Shown here: positions 43,167 to 52,700 of the stretch, piece after piece
How positions within the stretch are numbered: position 1 is the stretch's first letter
Layout: each line of letters opens with the position of its first letter
NCBI RefSeq assembly: GCF_001591105.1
Contig: NZ_BCUD01000001.1
Coordinates: 558,001 to 622,000 of the forward strand
Length of the DNA stretch: 64,000 bases
Direction of reading: 5' to 3'
From: Vibrio nereis NBRC 15637
GTDB taxonomy: Bacteria; Pseudomonadota; Gammaproteobacteria; Enterobacterales; Vibrionaceae
Position numbers and translations under genes: made by a program
Notes under the pieces: generated by a model
The model's input: the letters and a program-made list of their open reading frames with translations, nothing else
The model's database searches: none
What the model was told of the DNA's origin: nothing

Positions 43167-45083
43167 TTAACTTTCCTGTTGCATTGCTTCTAGCTCTTCC
43201 CAGCGCTCAAAAGCAACTTCAAGCTCCTGCTCAGTCGCAGTTAGCTTATCTAAAATAGGTTGGGTCTGCTCCACAGGCTTTGAGAAAAACTCTGGGTTAT
43301 TCACTTGTTCTTGCAAGCTTTCAATCTCAGATTCAAGCTCTTCAAGTTTCGCTGGAAGCGATTCTAACTCGCGTAGAAGTTTATAAGATAACTTCTTAGC
43401 TTTGCTCTTCGCTGGCGCAGCTTGAGGCGTTTCCGCAACCTGAGGTTTAGCCTTTACGGGTTGAGCAACTTCACGAGATTTATGAACCTGCGTCCGTTGA
43501 TGCTGGGCATCATGATATCCGCCAACAAACTCTTCAATAACGCCATCACCTTCAAAGATCCAGCTTGTCGTTACTGTATTATCGACAAACTCACGGTCGT
43601 GACTTACCAGTAAAAGCGTTCCCTGATAGTTGGCAAGCAAATCTTCCAAAAGTTCCAATGTTTCGATATCTAAATCGTTCGTTGGTTCATCAAGAACCAG
43701 TAGATTATTGGCTTTCAAGAAAATGCGCGCCAAGAGTAATCGGTTTTTCTCACCGCCAGAAAGCGCTTTTACAGGTGTACGAGCTCGTTTAGGTGCAAAC
43801 AGGAAATCTTGCAAGTAACTCAATGCATGACGTTGTCTACCGCCAACCATGACTTCCTGCTTACCATCAGCAAGGTTATCAATGACCGATTTTTCAGGAT
43901 CCAAAATCTCACGATATTGATCGAAATATGCGACTTCTAATTTAGTACCACAGTGCAACTTACCACTTTGTGGCTGCAGTTCATCAAGCAACAATTTCAA
44001 CAACGTACTCTTACCGCAGCCATTTGGACCAATCAATGCGATACGGTCTCCACGCATGATATTGAAAGAGAAATCTTTAACGATAGGTTTGTTGTCGATA
44101 CTGTAGTTAATACCCTTCGCTTCAAAGACAATTTTGCCCGAGCGTGACGCATCATCAATTTGAATATTGGCTTTGCCCTGCACTTCACGGCGGCTTTGTC
44201 TTTCTTCACGTAGTTTTTTGAGTGCGCGAACTCGACCTTCGTTTCTTGTGCGGCGAGCCTTGATACCCTGACGAATCCAAACCTCTTCTTGCGCAAGCTT
44301 TTTATCAAACTCTGCATTTTGCATTTCTTCGACGCGAAGCATTTCTTCTTTATCGACAAGGTAGTTGTCGTAATTGCCCGGAAACGACGCCAGTTTACCT
44401 CTATCTAGGTCGACAATACGCGTCGCCATTGATTTAATAAACGCACGGTCGTGAGAAATAAAGATAATGGAGCCGCGGAAGTCTTTAAGGAAGTTTTCTA
44501 ACCATTCGATGGTAGTAACGTCCAAATGGTTGGTAGGCTCGTCTAGTAGTAGTACATCCGGATCGCGAACCAAAGCACGAGCCAGTGCAGCCTTACGTTG
44601 CCAGCCACCAGAAAGCTCCGTCAGTTTTGTGTGGCCATCAAGCTTTAGCGCTGCCAATACATTCTGAATTCTATCTTCAAAGCGCCAAGCACCTGAATGC
44701 TCTAGTTGCTCTTGGATACGAGCTAGCTTGTTAATGTTTTTCTCTGAAGGGTCAACCGCAATAAGATCTAACTGATCTTGGTAGATCTTAAGTTGATGTC
44801 CCACTTCCGCTAGGCCGCCCGAAACGTAATCAAACACCGTACCTTCTTGATTACGTGGTGGGTCTTGCTCTAAACGAGAAACAACAACGTCTTGGGTAAC
44901 CGTTAGTTTACCGTCATCCAGTTGTACCTCACCTGCGAGAACTTTCATTAGAGTTGATTTGCCAGCACCATTACGGCCAACAAGACACACTCGCTCATTT
45001 TCTTGTAGAGCAAAATCTGCGTTGTCTAGTAATGGGTGATCACCGTATGCCAGCAATCCGTTATTGATGGTAAGTAATGCCAT
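43167..45083 (-). CDS. uup: ABC-F ATPase Uup
   Basis: A 638-residue soluble protein with two ABC domains. Walker A GRNGAGKST and GPNGCGKST, signatures LSGGWQRKAALARAL and LSGGEKNRLLLARI, Walker B DVLLLDEPTNHLD and NLLVLDEPTNDLD are visible. An ABC-F linker lies between them and a charged coiled-coil C-terminal domain (about 550-638) binds DNA in Uup. Known roles are in preventing transposon excision and in translation or ribosome assembly. The start lies within the glutaredoxin-like gene (23-base overlap). Confidence 0.94.
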   Translation of the reverse strand: MALLTINNGLLAYGDHPLLDNADFALQENERVCLVGRNGAGKSTLMKVLAGEVQLDDGKLTVTQDVVVSRLEQDPPRNQEGTVFDYVSGGLAEVGHQLKIYQDQLDLIAVDPSEKNINKLARIQEQLEHSGAWRFEDRIQNVLAALKLDGHTKLTELSGGWQRKAALARALVRDPDVLLLDEPTNHLDVTTIEWLENFLKDFRGSIIFISHDRAFIKSMATRIVDLDRGKLASFPGNYDNYLVDKEEMLRVEEMQNAEFDKKLAQEEVWIRQGIKARRTRNEGRVRALKKLREERQSRREVQGKANIQIDDASRSGKIVFEAKGINYSIDNKPIVKDFSFNIMRGDRIALIGPNGCGKSTLLKLLLDELQPQSGKLHCGTKLEVAYFDQYREILDPEKSVIDNLADGKQEVMVGGRQRHALSYLQDFLFAPKRARTPVKALSGGEKNRLLLARIFLKANNLLVLDEPTNDLDIETLELLEDLLANYQGTLLLVSHDREFVDNTVTTSWIFEGDGVIEEFVGGYHDAQHQRTQVHKSREVAQPVKAKPQVAETPQAAPAKSKAKKLSYKLLRELESLPAKLEELESEIESLQEQVNNPEFFSKPVEQTQPILDKLTATEQELEVAFERWEELEAMQQES

Positions 45084-45303
45084 TGTCGTTTAACCAATGT
45101 TGTAATTCTTGTAAATCAAAAGGCCAGTTAATTTCATTTCCTTGAAAATTAAGCACCGGAATAGTGACGCCGTAACGAGAAAAGAGTTCGTCATCGAAAG
45201 CAATATCAACAATATCTACTTTTTCGGCAATTCCAGCTTGCTGGCAGAGTTCAAATGCCATCTCGCAAAGATGGCACCCTTCTGTACTGTATAAAGTGAT
45301 CAC
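45061..45303 (-). CDS. Glutaredoxin-like (DUF836) protein
   Basis: An 80-residue thioredoxin-fold protein with a redox-type CHLC motif (residues 10-13 of YSTEGCHLCEM) and the cis-Pro in VTIPVLNF. This is the DUF836 glutaredoxin-like pattern. The substrate is unknown. It overlaps uup by 23 bases and follows rlmKL by ten, so rlmKL, this gene and uup form a unit as in other gammaproteobacteria. A near-matS lies inside. Confidence 0.88.
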   Translation of the reverse strand: MITLYSTEGCHLCEMAFELCQQAGIAEKVDIVDIAFDDELFSRYGVTIPVLNFQGNEINWPFDLQELQHWLNDNGITYHQ

Positions 45304-45313
45304 GTAAACCTAC

Positions 45314-47437
45314 TTAATCCTTGTGGGTGACGATCCAACAATTATGAATGTGCTTATTGCGAGCAAAATCCATAGGCAGCGTCTGATGAGAGATATTACG
45401 AGCCACTAAACCAATTTCAGCCAACTTCTCTTCATCCATCTTGAAATGGCGCTTATTGTTTGAGAACACAATCGTGCCGCCTTCGCGTAATAGACGCTTC
45501 AAGTTAGCCATCAACTGGATATGATCGCGCTGAACATCAAATGATTGTTCCATTCGCTTGGAATTAGAAAATGTCGGCGGATCGATAAAAATCAGATCAA
45601 AATGAGCCGTCGAGTTTTCAAGCCACTGTAAGCAGTCAGCGTGTTCAAAGCGGTGCTGACGACCCACTTGGCCATTGAGCTTCATGTTCTCTTTCGCCCA
45701 CTCTAAGTAGGTTTTTGACATATCGACAGTTGTTGTTGATTTAGCGCCACCACATGCTGCATGAACAGTTGCAGAGCCTGTGTAAGCAAATAGATTCAAG
45801 AAATCTTTACCTTGCGCCATTTCGCCAAGTTTACGGCGAGTCAGCTTATGGTCTAAGAACAAGCCAGTATCTAGGTAATCATGTAAGTTAACAAGCAGCT
45901 TTACGCCATACTCATTCACTTCCATGGTTTCTGACTCTTGAGACAGTTTCTGGTACTGAGAACGGCCCTTTTGCTTTTCTCGCACTTTAAGTACGACCTT
46001 ATTCGCATCAGTGCCCGTTACCTGGATAGCAGCGCGAATGATATCTGTTAGTCGGCGTTTGGCTTTCTCTTCCGGAATGTCTTTCGGTGCCGCGTATTCT
46101 TGAATCACAAGGTGATCAAGGTATACATCAATAGCCACGTTATATTCTGGTAAGTCAGCGTCGTAGATTCGGTAACAGTCTAGCTTCTCTTTACGTGCCC
46201 ATTTGCCAATTTTAGCAATGTTCTTTTTAAGGCGATTCGAAAAATCTGGTGCAATAAGCGACTGAGTGACAGCGTCACCTGAAGCTTCAACAGCGCGCTC
46301 AGAAATAGAGTAGTTCTTCTGGTGACACATCAACGCACCGTTACTAAGCTTGAATTGCTTATCTGCACGCATGCGAAGACAGCTTAATAACTCATCCGAA
46401 CTTGAGAAAATAGACGCGTGGCAACCACCAAACTGAGCTTTAATTTGAGCACCGAACGCTGTGTATAGTGCGATTAGGCCCGGATGAGTTCCAAGACGTT
46501 CACCATACGGCGGGTTACACACAATGACGCCATTCTCGAATTCAGCTGGGCGTGTAACCTGTGCGGCATCACCTTCGTTAAATTCAATCAGGTCTTGAAC
46601 ACCCGCGCGGCGTGCGTTGTCTTTTGCTGTCTGCAGTACACGTGCATCATTATCAAAGCCATAAAACTTAGCGACAACTTTTTTGACACCACGTCTTGCC
46701 TGAACTGCAGCTTCTGATTTGATCTCCGCCCACAGTTCTGGTTCAAAATCTTCAAGAGACTCAAAGCCCCACTTCTTGCGGTTTACGCCAGGAGCCATGT
46801 TCGCAGCCATCATCGCCGCTTCAATCAGCAGCGTACCCGAACCACACATTGGGTCTAGCAATGGTTTTGTTTCATCCCAGCCACTGCGCAAAATGATTGC
46901 CGCTGCTAATGTCTCACGTAAAGGCGCTTTACCTGATTCAGGACGGTAGCCACGTTGGTGCAAACCGCCACCAACCATATCAACACCGAGAATCGCTTTA
47001 TCTTTGTGTAATCGAACGTGAATTCGCAGATCAGCATGATCTTTACTGATCGACGGGCGTGGAAGGTTTTTCTTGTTAAAGCAATCGACTACTGCATCTT
47101 TTACCTTCATCGCGCCGTATTGGCTGTTGCGAATTTCTCGGTTTGTACCTTTAAAATCAACAACAAACTTTTTCGAACTATGGAACTGGTTAACCCAATT
47201 CACCGCTGAAGTCGCTAGGTACAGATCCATATCGTCGTTACATGTGAACTCTGAAAGTACGCGGATGAAACGCGAAGCTAGCCGGCTCCACAAACAGCAA
47301 CGGTAAATTTGCTCGTTCGACGCTTTAAAACGTACCCCTGCTTGTACTGGTTTCGCGTTATTGATCCCTAGCTTTGTTAGCTCTTCAACTAACAGGTTCT
47401 CCAAACCATTGGAAGTAACCGCAAGATATTGATGCAT
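45314..47437 (-). CDS. rlmL: 23S rRNA methyltransferase RlmKL (G2445 N2 and G2069 N7)
   Basis: A 707-residue fusion of two methyltransferases. The N-terminal THUMP domain and RlmL part have [13 protein letters not shown] and NPPYGER (N2-G2445). The C-terminal RlmK part has [10 protein letters not shown] and [11 protein letters not shown] (N7-G2069). E. coli RlmKL has 702 residues. The frame extends 16 codons upstream, but the ATG at 47437 ([16 protein letters not shown]) matches the family start. An exact matS (46266-46278) is embedded in the coding sequence. Confidence 0.95.
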   Translation of the reverse strand: MHQYLAVTSNGLENLLVEELTKLGINNAKPVQAGVRFKASNEQIYRCCLWSRLASRFIRVLSEFTCNDDMDLYLATSAVNWVNQFHSSKKFVVDFKGTNREIRNSQYGAMKVKDAVVDCFNKKNLPRPSISKDHADLRIHVRLHKDKAILGVDMVGGGLHQRGYRPESGKAPLRETLAAAIILRSGWDETKPLLDPMCGSGTLLIEAAMMAANMAPGVNRKKWGFESLEDFEPELWAEIKSEAAVQARRGVKKVVAKFYGFDNDARVLQTAKDNARRAGVQDLIEFNEGDAAQVTRPAEFENGVIVCNPPYGERLGTHPGLIALYTAFGAQIKAQFGGCHASIFSSSDELLSCLRMRADKQFKLSNGALMCHQKNYSISERAVEASGDAVTQSLIAPDFSNRLKKNIAKIGKWARKEKLDCYRIYDADLPEYNVAIDVYLDHLVIQEYAAPKDIPEEKAKRRLTDIIRAAIQVTGTDANKVVLKVREKQKGRSQYQKLSQESETMEVNEYGVKLLVNLHDYLDTGLFLDHKLTRRKLGEMAQGKDFLNLFAYTGSATVHAACGGAKSTTTVDMSKTYLEWAKENMKLNGQVGRQHRFEHADCLQWLENSTAHFDLIFIDPPTFSNSKRMEQSFDVQRDHIQLMANLKRLLREGGTIVFSNNKRHFKMDEEKLAEIGLVARNISHQTLPMDFARNKHIHNCWIVTHKD
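46266..46278. other. matS: matS site, exact match, inside rlmKL
   Basis: GTGACAGCGTCAC fits GTGACRNYGTCAC at all positions; about 11.3 kb from dif. Confidence 0.9.
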
Positions 47438-47908
47438 AGTGAACTTTATATTCTTTAAAAAATGACCCCTCATTATACCCGACATCGCATCAAATCCGTT
47501 AATCCAATAAACAGCTATGCCGCCAAGTACGTATTAACTGAGTAATTTTTACTCTTTTAACTTAGCCGTTACTGAGTTTCACACCTCCGTCGTGTCCTTT
47601 TCCTATGGCTACCAATTTAAAGGACCAAACGGTAAGTGAATACTTATTCCGACCAAAATTGGACTACACCAGGATGCATTTTTGATGAAATTAAATTACA
47701 CATTTTACTTAAATGGGGAATTGTTAGGGATAATTTGTGATTAAGAGAGCTTAAATAAGGAAAATTGACGGCCGCTAAATGAGCAAATACTGTACACATA
47801 TCACAGTGTTTTATGATTTATAGACAGTGCGGCTCACCTAACGTAATAAATCGCAGGCAAAAAAAATCGGCCTTGCGACCGATGGGAAATGATAAAAGGA
47901 ACGAAACT
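47438..47908. other. Gene-poor stretch between zapC and rlmKL
   Basis: These 471 bases hold no frame above 60 codons on either strand. The end nearest zapC has A-rich sequence and a weak hairpin (TCGCAGGC near 47851 with GCCTTGCGA) that could terminate zapC. The rest should contain the rlmKL promoter, but no strong -35/-10 pair was found by eye. It could hide a small RNA; nothing supports one specifically. Confidence 0.4.
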
Positions 47909-48454
47909 TTAGCCAGCCATTGCTACGTGCTGGCTCTGAACTTGGTATTTGATGAGTAGCATTCGATCATGCATGACTTTAATGGCCTGCCCAAATTCAA
48001 GCGATTTAGAACCACTTAACTGAAACGCTTCAAGTGAGACTGATGCGCATAAGCTGGCACACTCCCCGACTTCGAGCACTATAAAAGTGCCACTATTGCT
48101 GGAAGCACTGAGTTGCACAAAGTCCCCTTCCTCGAAAGAACTTTCTCCATCGGATAAGGAGTCAAAGAACCAGCTTTTAGGTTGAACAGGCTTATGGAAG
48201 CGTTTTGCAGCAACACAATAGAGTGCTAGCTCTGCTTGGCGAGGCTCTGAAAGCTCTAAATGCGCTATCTGCTCTTTATAGGTTTGGAAGGCAGATGCAT
48301 CATCAACTGAAAATTCATTGATACCGAAAGCACAATCTACAACTAATTTACGAGAAAGGTTGGTCTTAAATATCATGCTATCGCCAAGGTCTAGCATCAA
48401 GTGCTCTTCCTTGTCGTCATAATACCAAGTCCATTTATCACTGGGTTTAAGCAT
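47909..48454 (-). CDS. zapC: Cell division protein ZapC
   Basis: A 181-residue cytoplasmic protein that binds and stabilises FtsZ polymers at the division ring. The N-terminus (WTWYYDDKEEHLMLDLGDSMIFKT) and LELSEPRQAELALYCVAAKRFHKP match ZapC; E. coli ZapC has 180 residues. The order pyrD, zapC, rlmKL, uup equals that of E. coli. It is about 200 bases downstream of pyrD with a terminator and matS between, so it likely has its own promoter. Confidence 0.93.
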   Translation of the reverse strand: MLKPSDKWTWYYDDKEEHLMLDLGDSMIFKTNLSRKLVVDCAFGINEFSVDDASAFQTYKEQIAHLELSEPRQAELALYCVAAKRFHKPVQPKSWFFDSLSDGESSFEEGDFVQLSASSNSGTFIVLEVGECASLCASVSLEAFQLSGSKSLEFGQAIKVMHDRMLLIKYQVQSQHVAMAG

Positions 48455-48549
48455 TGTTCCAATCTCTGATTTAAGTTGTGAATCAAGGTAAACGCTTAAT
48501 TACCTTTCTAAGCAATATTGAAAATTCTATAAGCTCTTAAACGAAAAAA

Positions 48550-48577
48550 AAGAGGAAATGAAAATTCACTTCCTCTT
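48550..48577 (-). terminator. Terminator of pyrD
   Basis: An eleven-base stem (48550-48560 with 48567-48577; one pair is a wobble in the minus-strand RNA), six-base loop, then a run of seven U on the minus strand. Confidence 0.88.
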
Positions 48578-48610
48578 AATTAAAACCAAATTTATCAGAT
48601 TATTTTTCCA

Positions 48611-48623
48611 GTGACAATGTCAC
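48611..48623. other. matS: matS site, exact match, between pyrD and zapC
   Basis: GTGACAATGTCAC fits GTGACRNYGTCAC at all positions; 32 bases after the pyrD stop and before its terminator. Confidence 0.9.
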
Positions 48624-48654
48624 GGCAATCAGTAACTTAAAATAAGTTTAGTGA

Positions 48655-49665
48655 TTATAGGTTTTTTACAATTTTGCCAACCAAAGCTGGGCCATGGTAA
48701 ATAAAGCCAGAGTACACCTGAACCAATTTAGCACCGGCCATCAATTTCTCTTTTGCCGCCACATATGAATCAATACCACCTACTCCGATTACCGGGATTT
48801 TGTCACCAAGCTCTTCATGAAGTCGACGTACAACTTCTGTACTACGCGACTGAACTGGGCGTCCACTTAAGCCACCAGCTTCATTAGCGTGCTTCATACC
48901 TTCAACCATGGAGCGATCCAGTGTTGTATTTGTTGCTATAACACCATCGATATTATTTTTGATCAAAGACTCACAAATTTGAGTAATCTCATCATCACTT
49001 AGATCCGGTGCAATCTTTAGAGCAAGCGGAACATACTTGTTGTACTTCTCGGCAAGCTCAGATTGTTTTTCTTTCAACTCGGCTAGCAGTTCGTCGAGTG
49101 CTTCACCATACTGAAGCGAGCGGAGCCCCGGTGTGTTTGGAGAAGAGATATTTACCGCAATATAACCCGCGTATTCGTATACCTTTTCCATACAGATCAA
49201 GTAGTCTTCTGCGCCCTTTTCAATTGGAGTATCTTTATTTTTGCCAATGTTGATACCAAGGATGCAATCGAACTTTGCTTTTTTTACATTTTCAACTAGG
49301 TTGTCAACACCTAGGTTGTTAAAGCCCATTCGGTTAATAATACCCTCAGCTTCGACCAGTCGGAAAAGCCTAGGTTTATCATTGCCTGGTTGAGGACGCG
49401 GCGTAACCGTTCCTACTTCGACAAAACCAAATCCCATTGCATCAAATGCTTCAATACACTCGCCGTTCTTATCCAAGCCTGCCGCTAGGCCAACTGGGTT
49501 GCGAAATGTAAGGCCCATACATTCTACAGGGCGATTTGGAAGTTGCTGTCGATAGAAGAGATCAAGAGGAGTGCCGTTAAAGCGCTTGAAATTTTGAATT
49601 GCGAGATCATGTGCCTTTTCGGCATCAAGTTGGAAAAAGCCAGTTCTGGCTATACGGTAAAGCAT
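48655..49665 (-). CDS. pyrD: Dihydroorotate dehydrogenase (quinone), class 2
   Basis: A 336-residue membrane-associated FMN enzyme of pyrimidine synthesis. The N-terminal amphipathic extension ([20 protein letters not shown]) marks class 2. Catalytic-site segments are [11 protein letters not shown], the Ser in [11 protein letters not shown], and NTT and GGIDS near the FMN phosphate. Length equals E. coli PyrD (336). The GdhB terminator lies between this gene and the upstream one. Confidence 0.97.
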   Translation of the reverse strand: MLYRIARTGFFQLDAEKAHDLAIQNFKRFNGTPLDLFYRQQLPNRPVECMGLTFRNPVGLAAGLDKNGECIEAFDAMGFGFVEVGTVTPRPQPGNDKPRLFRLVEAEGIINRMGFNNLGVDNLVENVKKAKFDCILGINIGKNKDTPIEKGAEDYLICMEKVYEYAGYIAVNISSPNTPGLRSLQYGEALDELLAELKEKQSELAEKYNKYVPLALKIAPDLSDDEITQICESLIKNNIDGVIATNTTLDRSMVEGMKHANEAGGLSGRPVQSRSTEVVRRLHEELGDKIPVIGVGGIDSYVAAKEKLMAGAKLVQVYSGFIYHGPALVGKIVKNL

Positions 49666-49677
49666 CGTGCCTCCGAT

Positions 49678-49705
49678 AGAAAAAAGCCCCGTTTAAACGG
49701 GGCTG
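49678..49705 (-). terminator. Terminator of the NAD-glutamate dehydrogenase gene
   Basis: A ten-base palindromic stem (49685-49694 with 49695-49704; GC-rich base), with a U-run on the minus strand from A 49680-49685. Confidence 0.9.
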
Positions 49706-49749
49706 TATTATTAAATGTTTTGCTGAATAATTCAATTAATTATGAGTGT

Positions 49750-52700
49750 TTACGACTCCACAGCAGAACAATTCAGGTTCAACAGCATCAATTCGCGTAA
49801 TGCAACGGAGAACTTAGCAAATTCGTGAACTGAGCCCACTTTGAATTCGTTAAGAATATTTTCCCAACGCTGCAGTGAGACTTCATTCGCACTAACCCAT
49901 TCATCCAGTGCTTTTATCACATCAAGATCTTCTGGAGCACACCCGCAGCTCAACACCTGTCCTGTAAGCTGACGTTGCTGCCAATCCAAATCTTCACGGA
50001 AAGCCGCTCTCGCAAGAGCTTGCCAATTGTTATCCACCGCTTGGTTGTTGATTTGTTTCAAGAACCAATGAAGTGATAAACGATCACCTAAGTTGAAGTA
50101 TAGCTTAGCGCTTTGCTCAATTGACTTGCCTTTCTCACGAGATACTGTAGATATATCCAGTACTGAATATAGGCTAGACAGACGTGCAACGTAATTAGCC
50201 AGTTCTGCACTGATACCTTGCTCAATCCATGCTTTCGCCATCTCGTTATGCTCTTCTACCTCTGAAGGTACAAGCATGTCATCAAGATTCGCTTTGATCG
50301 TCGCAACATCCGCTTGGTAAAGTTCAATCAATGCATTAACTGAGTTCTTACCTGTACGGTTGCGTAGTAGCCAACGAGATAAACGACGTAGCGTACGACG
50401 TACATGGAACATCATGTCGTATTGCGCTTGAGTTGACGCGTCATTATCGAGCTCACGCAGTTGTTCAAACACCTGTCCTAAGCTGAAAATTTCTCGGGCC
50501 GCAGTATAAGCGTTAGCAATATCGATAACTGATGCACCCGTTTCCTCTTGTAGGCGAGTGACAAAGTTACAACCCATCTCGTTAACCATTTGGTTCGCCA
50601 ATGCCGTCGCGATAATCTCAACACGTAGCGGATGATTAACCATCTGCTGTTTGTAGTTACGGCGTAACTCTGTTGGGAAGTAACGAACAAGTTGGTTAGC
50701 ATGGAACTCATCGTTCGCAATCTCTGCTTGCGCAAGATCTTCTTTCAGTACCATTTTCGCGTAAGCAACTAAGACTGAAAGCTCTGGACGAGTGAGCGCT
50801 AAACCTTGTTTTTCACGCTCTAGAAGCGTTTCATCATCAGGAATGTACTCCAATGCGCGATCTAGGTGGCCTGACTTCTCCATCGCATGGATAAAGCGAA
50901 TGTTCTCTTTAACCAATGATGTGCCCTGTTGCTCTGTTACTGAGATAGACTCAGACTGACAGTAAGCATCATCCAGTACGATCTCGCCAACTTCATCTTC
51001 CATCGACTCTAGGATCTGGTTACGCTGCTTGATCGTAAGATCACCGTTAGCAACCAGACCATTCAGGAAGATCTTAATGTTGACTTCATTATCTGAACAG
51101 TCAACACCACCTACGTTATCAACGAAATCGGTATTCACACGACCGCCAGTTAGCGCGTATTCAATACGACCAAGCTGAGTCATACCAAGGTTACCACCTT
51201 CGCCAACGACTTTTGCACGTAAGTCACGACCATCGATACGTAGCACGTCATTCGCACGATCGCCTACATCGGTATGCGTTTCATTTGATGACTTAACGTA
51301 GGTACCGATACCACCGTTCCAAAGAAGATCCACTTTCATTTTTAGGATCATCTTGATCAGATCATTTGGTGCCACAGACGCTTTCTTCGTGCCCAGCATC
51401 TTCTGGATTTCTGGTGTCAGTTTGATCGATTTAGCTCGACGAGAGAAAACACCACCACCCTGAGAAATTAGCTCTGGGTTGTAATCTTCCCAGCTTGAAC
51501 GAGGAAGATTAAATAGACGATTGCGCTCTTCCCAACCCGTCGCGGAATCTGGATTCGGGTCGATAAAGATGTGCATGTGGTTAAACGCAGCTTGCAGACG
51601 AATATGTTTCGATAGCAGCATGCCGTTACCAAATACGTCACCTGCCATATCACCGACACCGATTGCCGTAAAATCGGTTGTTTGACAGTTGATACCCATT
51701 TCGCGGAAGTGACGCTTAACAGACTCCCAGCCACCTTTGGCTGTGATACCCATCGCTTTGTGGTCATAACCGTTAGAACCACCCGATGCAAACGCATCAC
51801 CTAGCCAGAAGTTGTACTCTTCTGATACAGAGTTCGCTAAGTCAGAGAATGTTGCTGTCCCTTTATCAGCTGCAACAACCAAGTATGGATCGTCTTCATC
51901 ATGGCGAACAACGCTCTTCGGTGGAATCACTTCACCTTCGATAATGTTGTCTGATACATCCAACAATGCGCGGATGAAACGTTTGTAACAACGTTTGCCT
52001 TCAGCAAAGATCTCATCTCGACCACTGAGCGTATGCTGGCGTTTACATACGAAACCACCTTTTGCACCCACAGGAACAATTACAGTGTTCTTCACTTGCT
52101 GCGCTTTCACTAGGCCAAGTACTTCTGTACGGAAGTCTTCTTGACGGTCAGACCAACGTAGACCACCGCGTGCGACCTTACCACCACGTAGGTGTACACC
52201 TTCAATATCTGGTGCATACACGAAAATCTCGAATGCAGGCACTGGCTGCGGGATCTCTGGGATATCACTTGGCTTAAGCTTCAGAGACAACCAAGGTTTC
52301 GGCTGTTTGTTTTCATCTAGCTGATAGTAGTTAGTACGAAGCGTTGCCGTAATCATTTCCATGTAACGACGAATGATACGGTCATCATCTAAGCTTTCTA
52401 CATGATCGAGCTGCTCAGTGATGTTTTTGAGCAGATCGCTTTGCCCTTTTTGGCTTCCTTTGAACTTAGGATCGAAACGCTTAACGAACAATTCCACCAG
52501 CCCTTTAGCCAGATCTGGATAGTGGCTTAGCGTATCTTCAATGTACTGTTGACTGAATGGGAAACCCACTTGACGCATGTAGCGCGCATAAGCACGTAAG
52601 ATAGAAATCTCGCGGCCTGTCAGAGAAGCCCCAAGAAGCAGACGGTTGAAACCATCGCTGTCTAACTCACCAGCCCAGATTGCAGCAAATGCTTGCTGGA

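Noticed and set aside
45164..45176. One-mismatch matS inside the glutaredoxin-like gene
   Set aside because: Same reasoning; it lies only 1.1 kb from an exact site and needs binding data.
47791..47807. LexA-like CTGT...ACAG near 47.8 kb
   Set aside because: The spacer is nine bases instead of eight and the flanks do not match.
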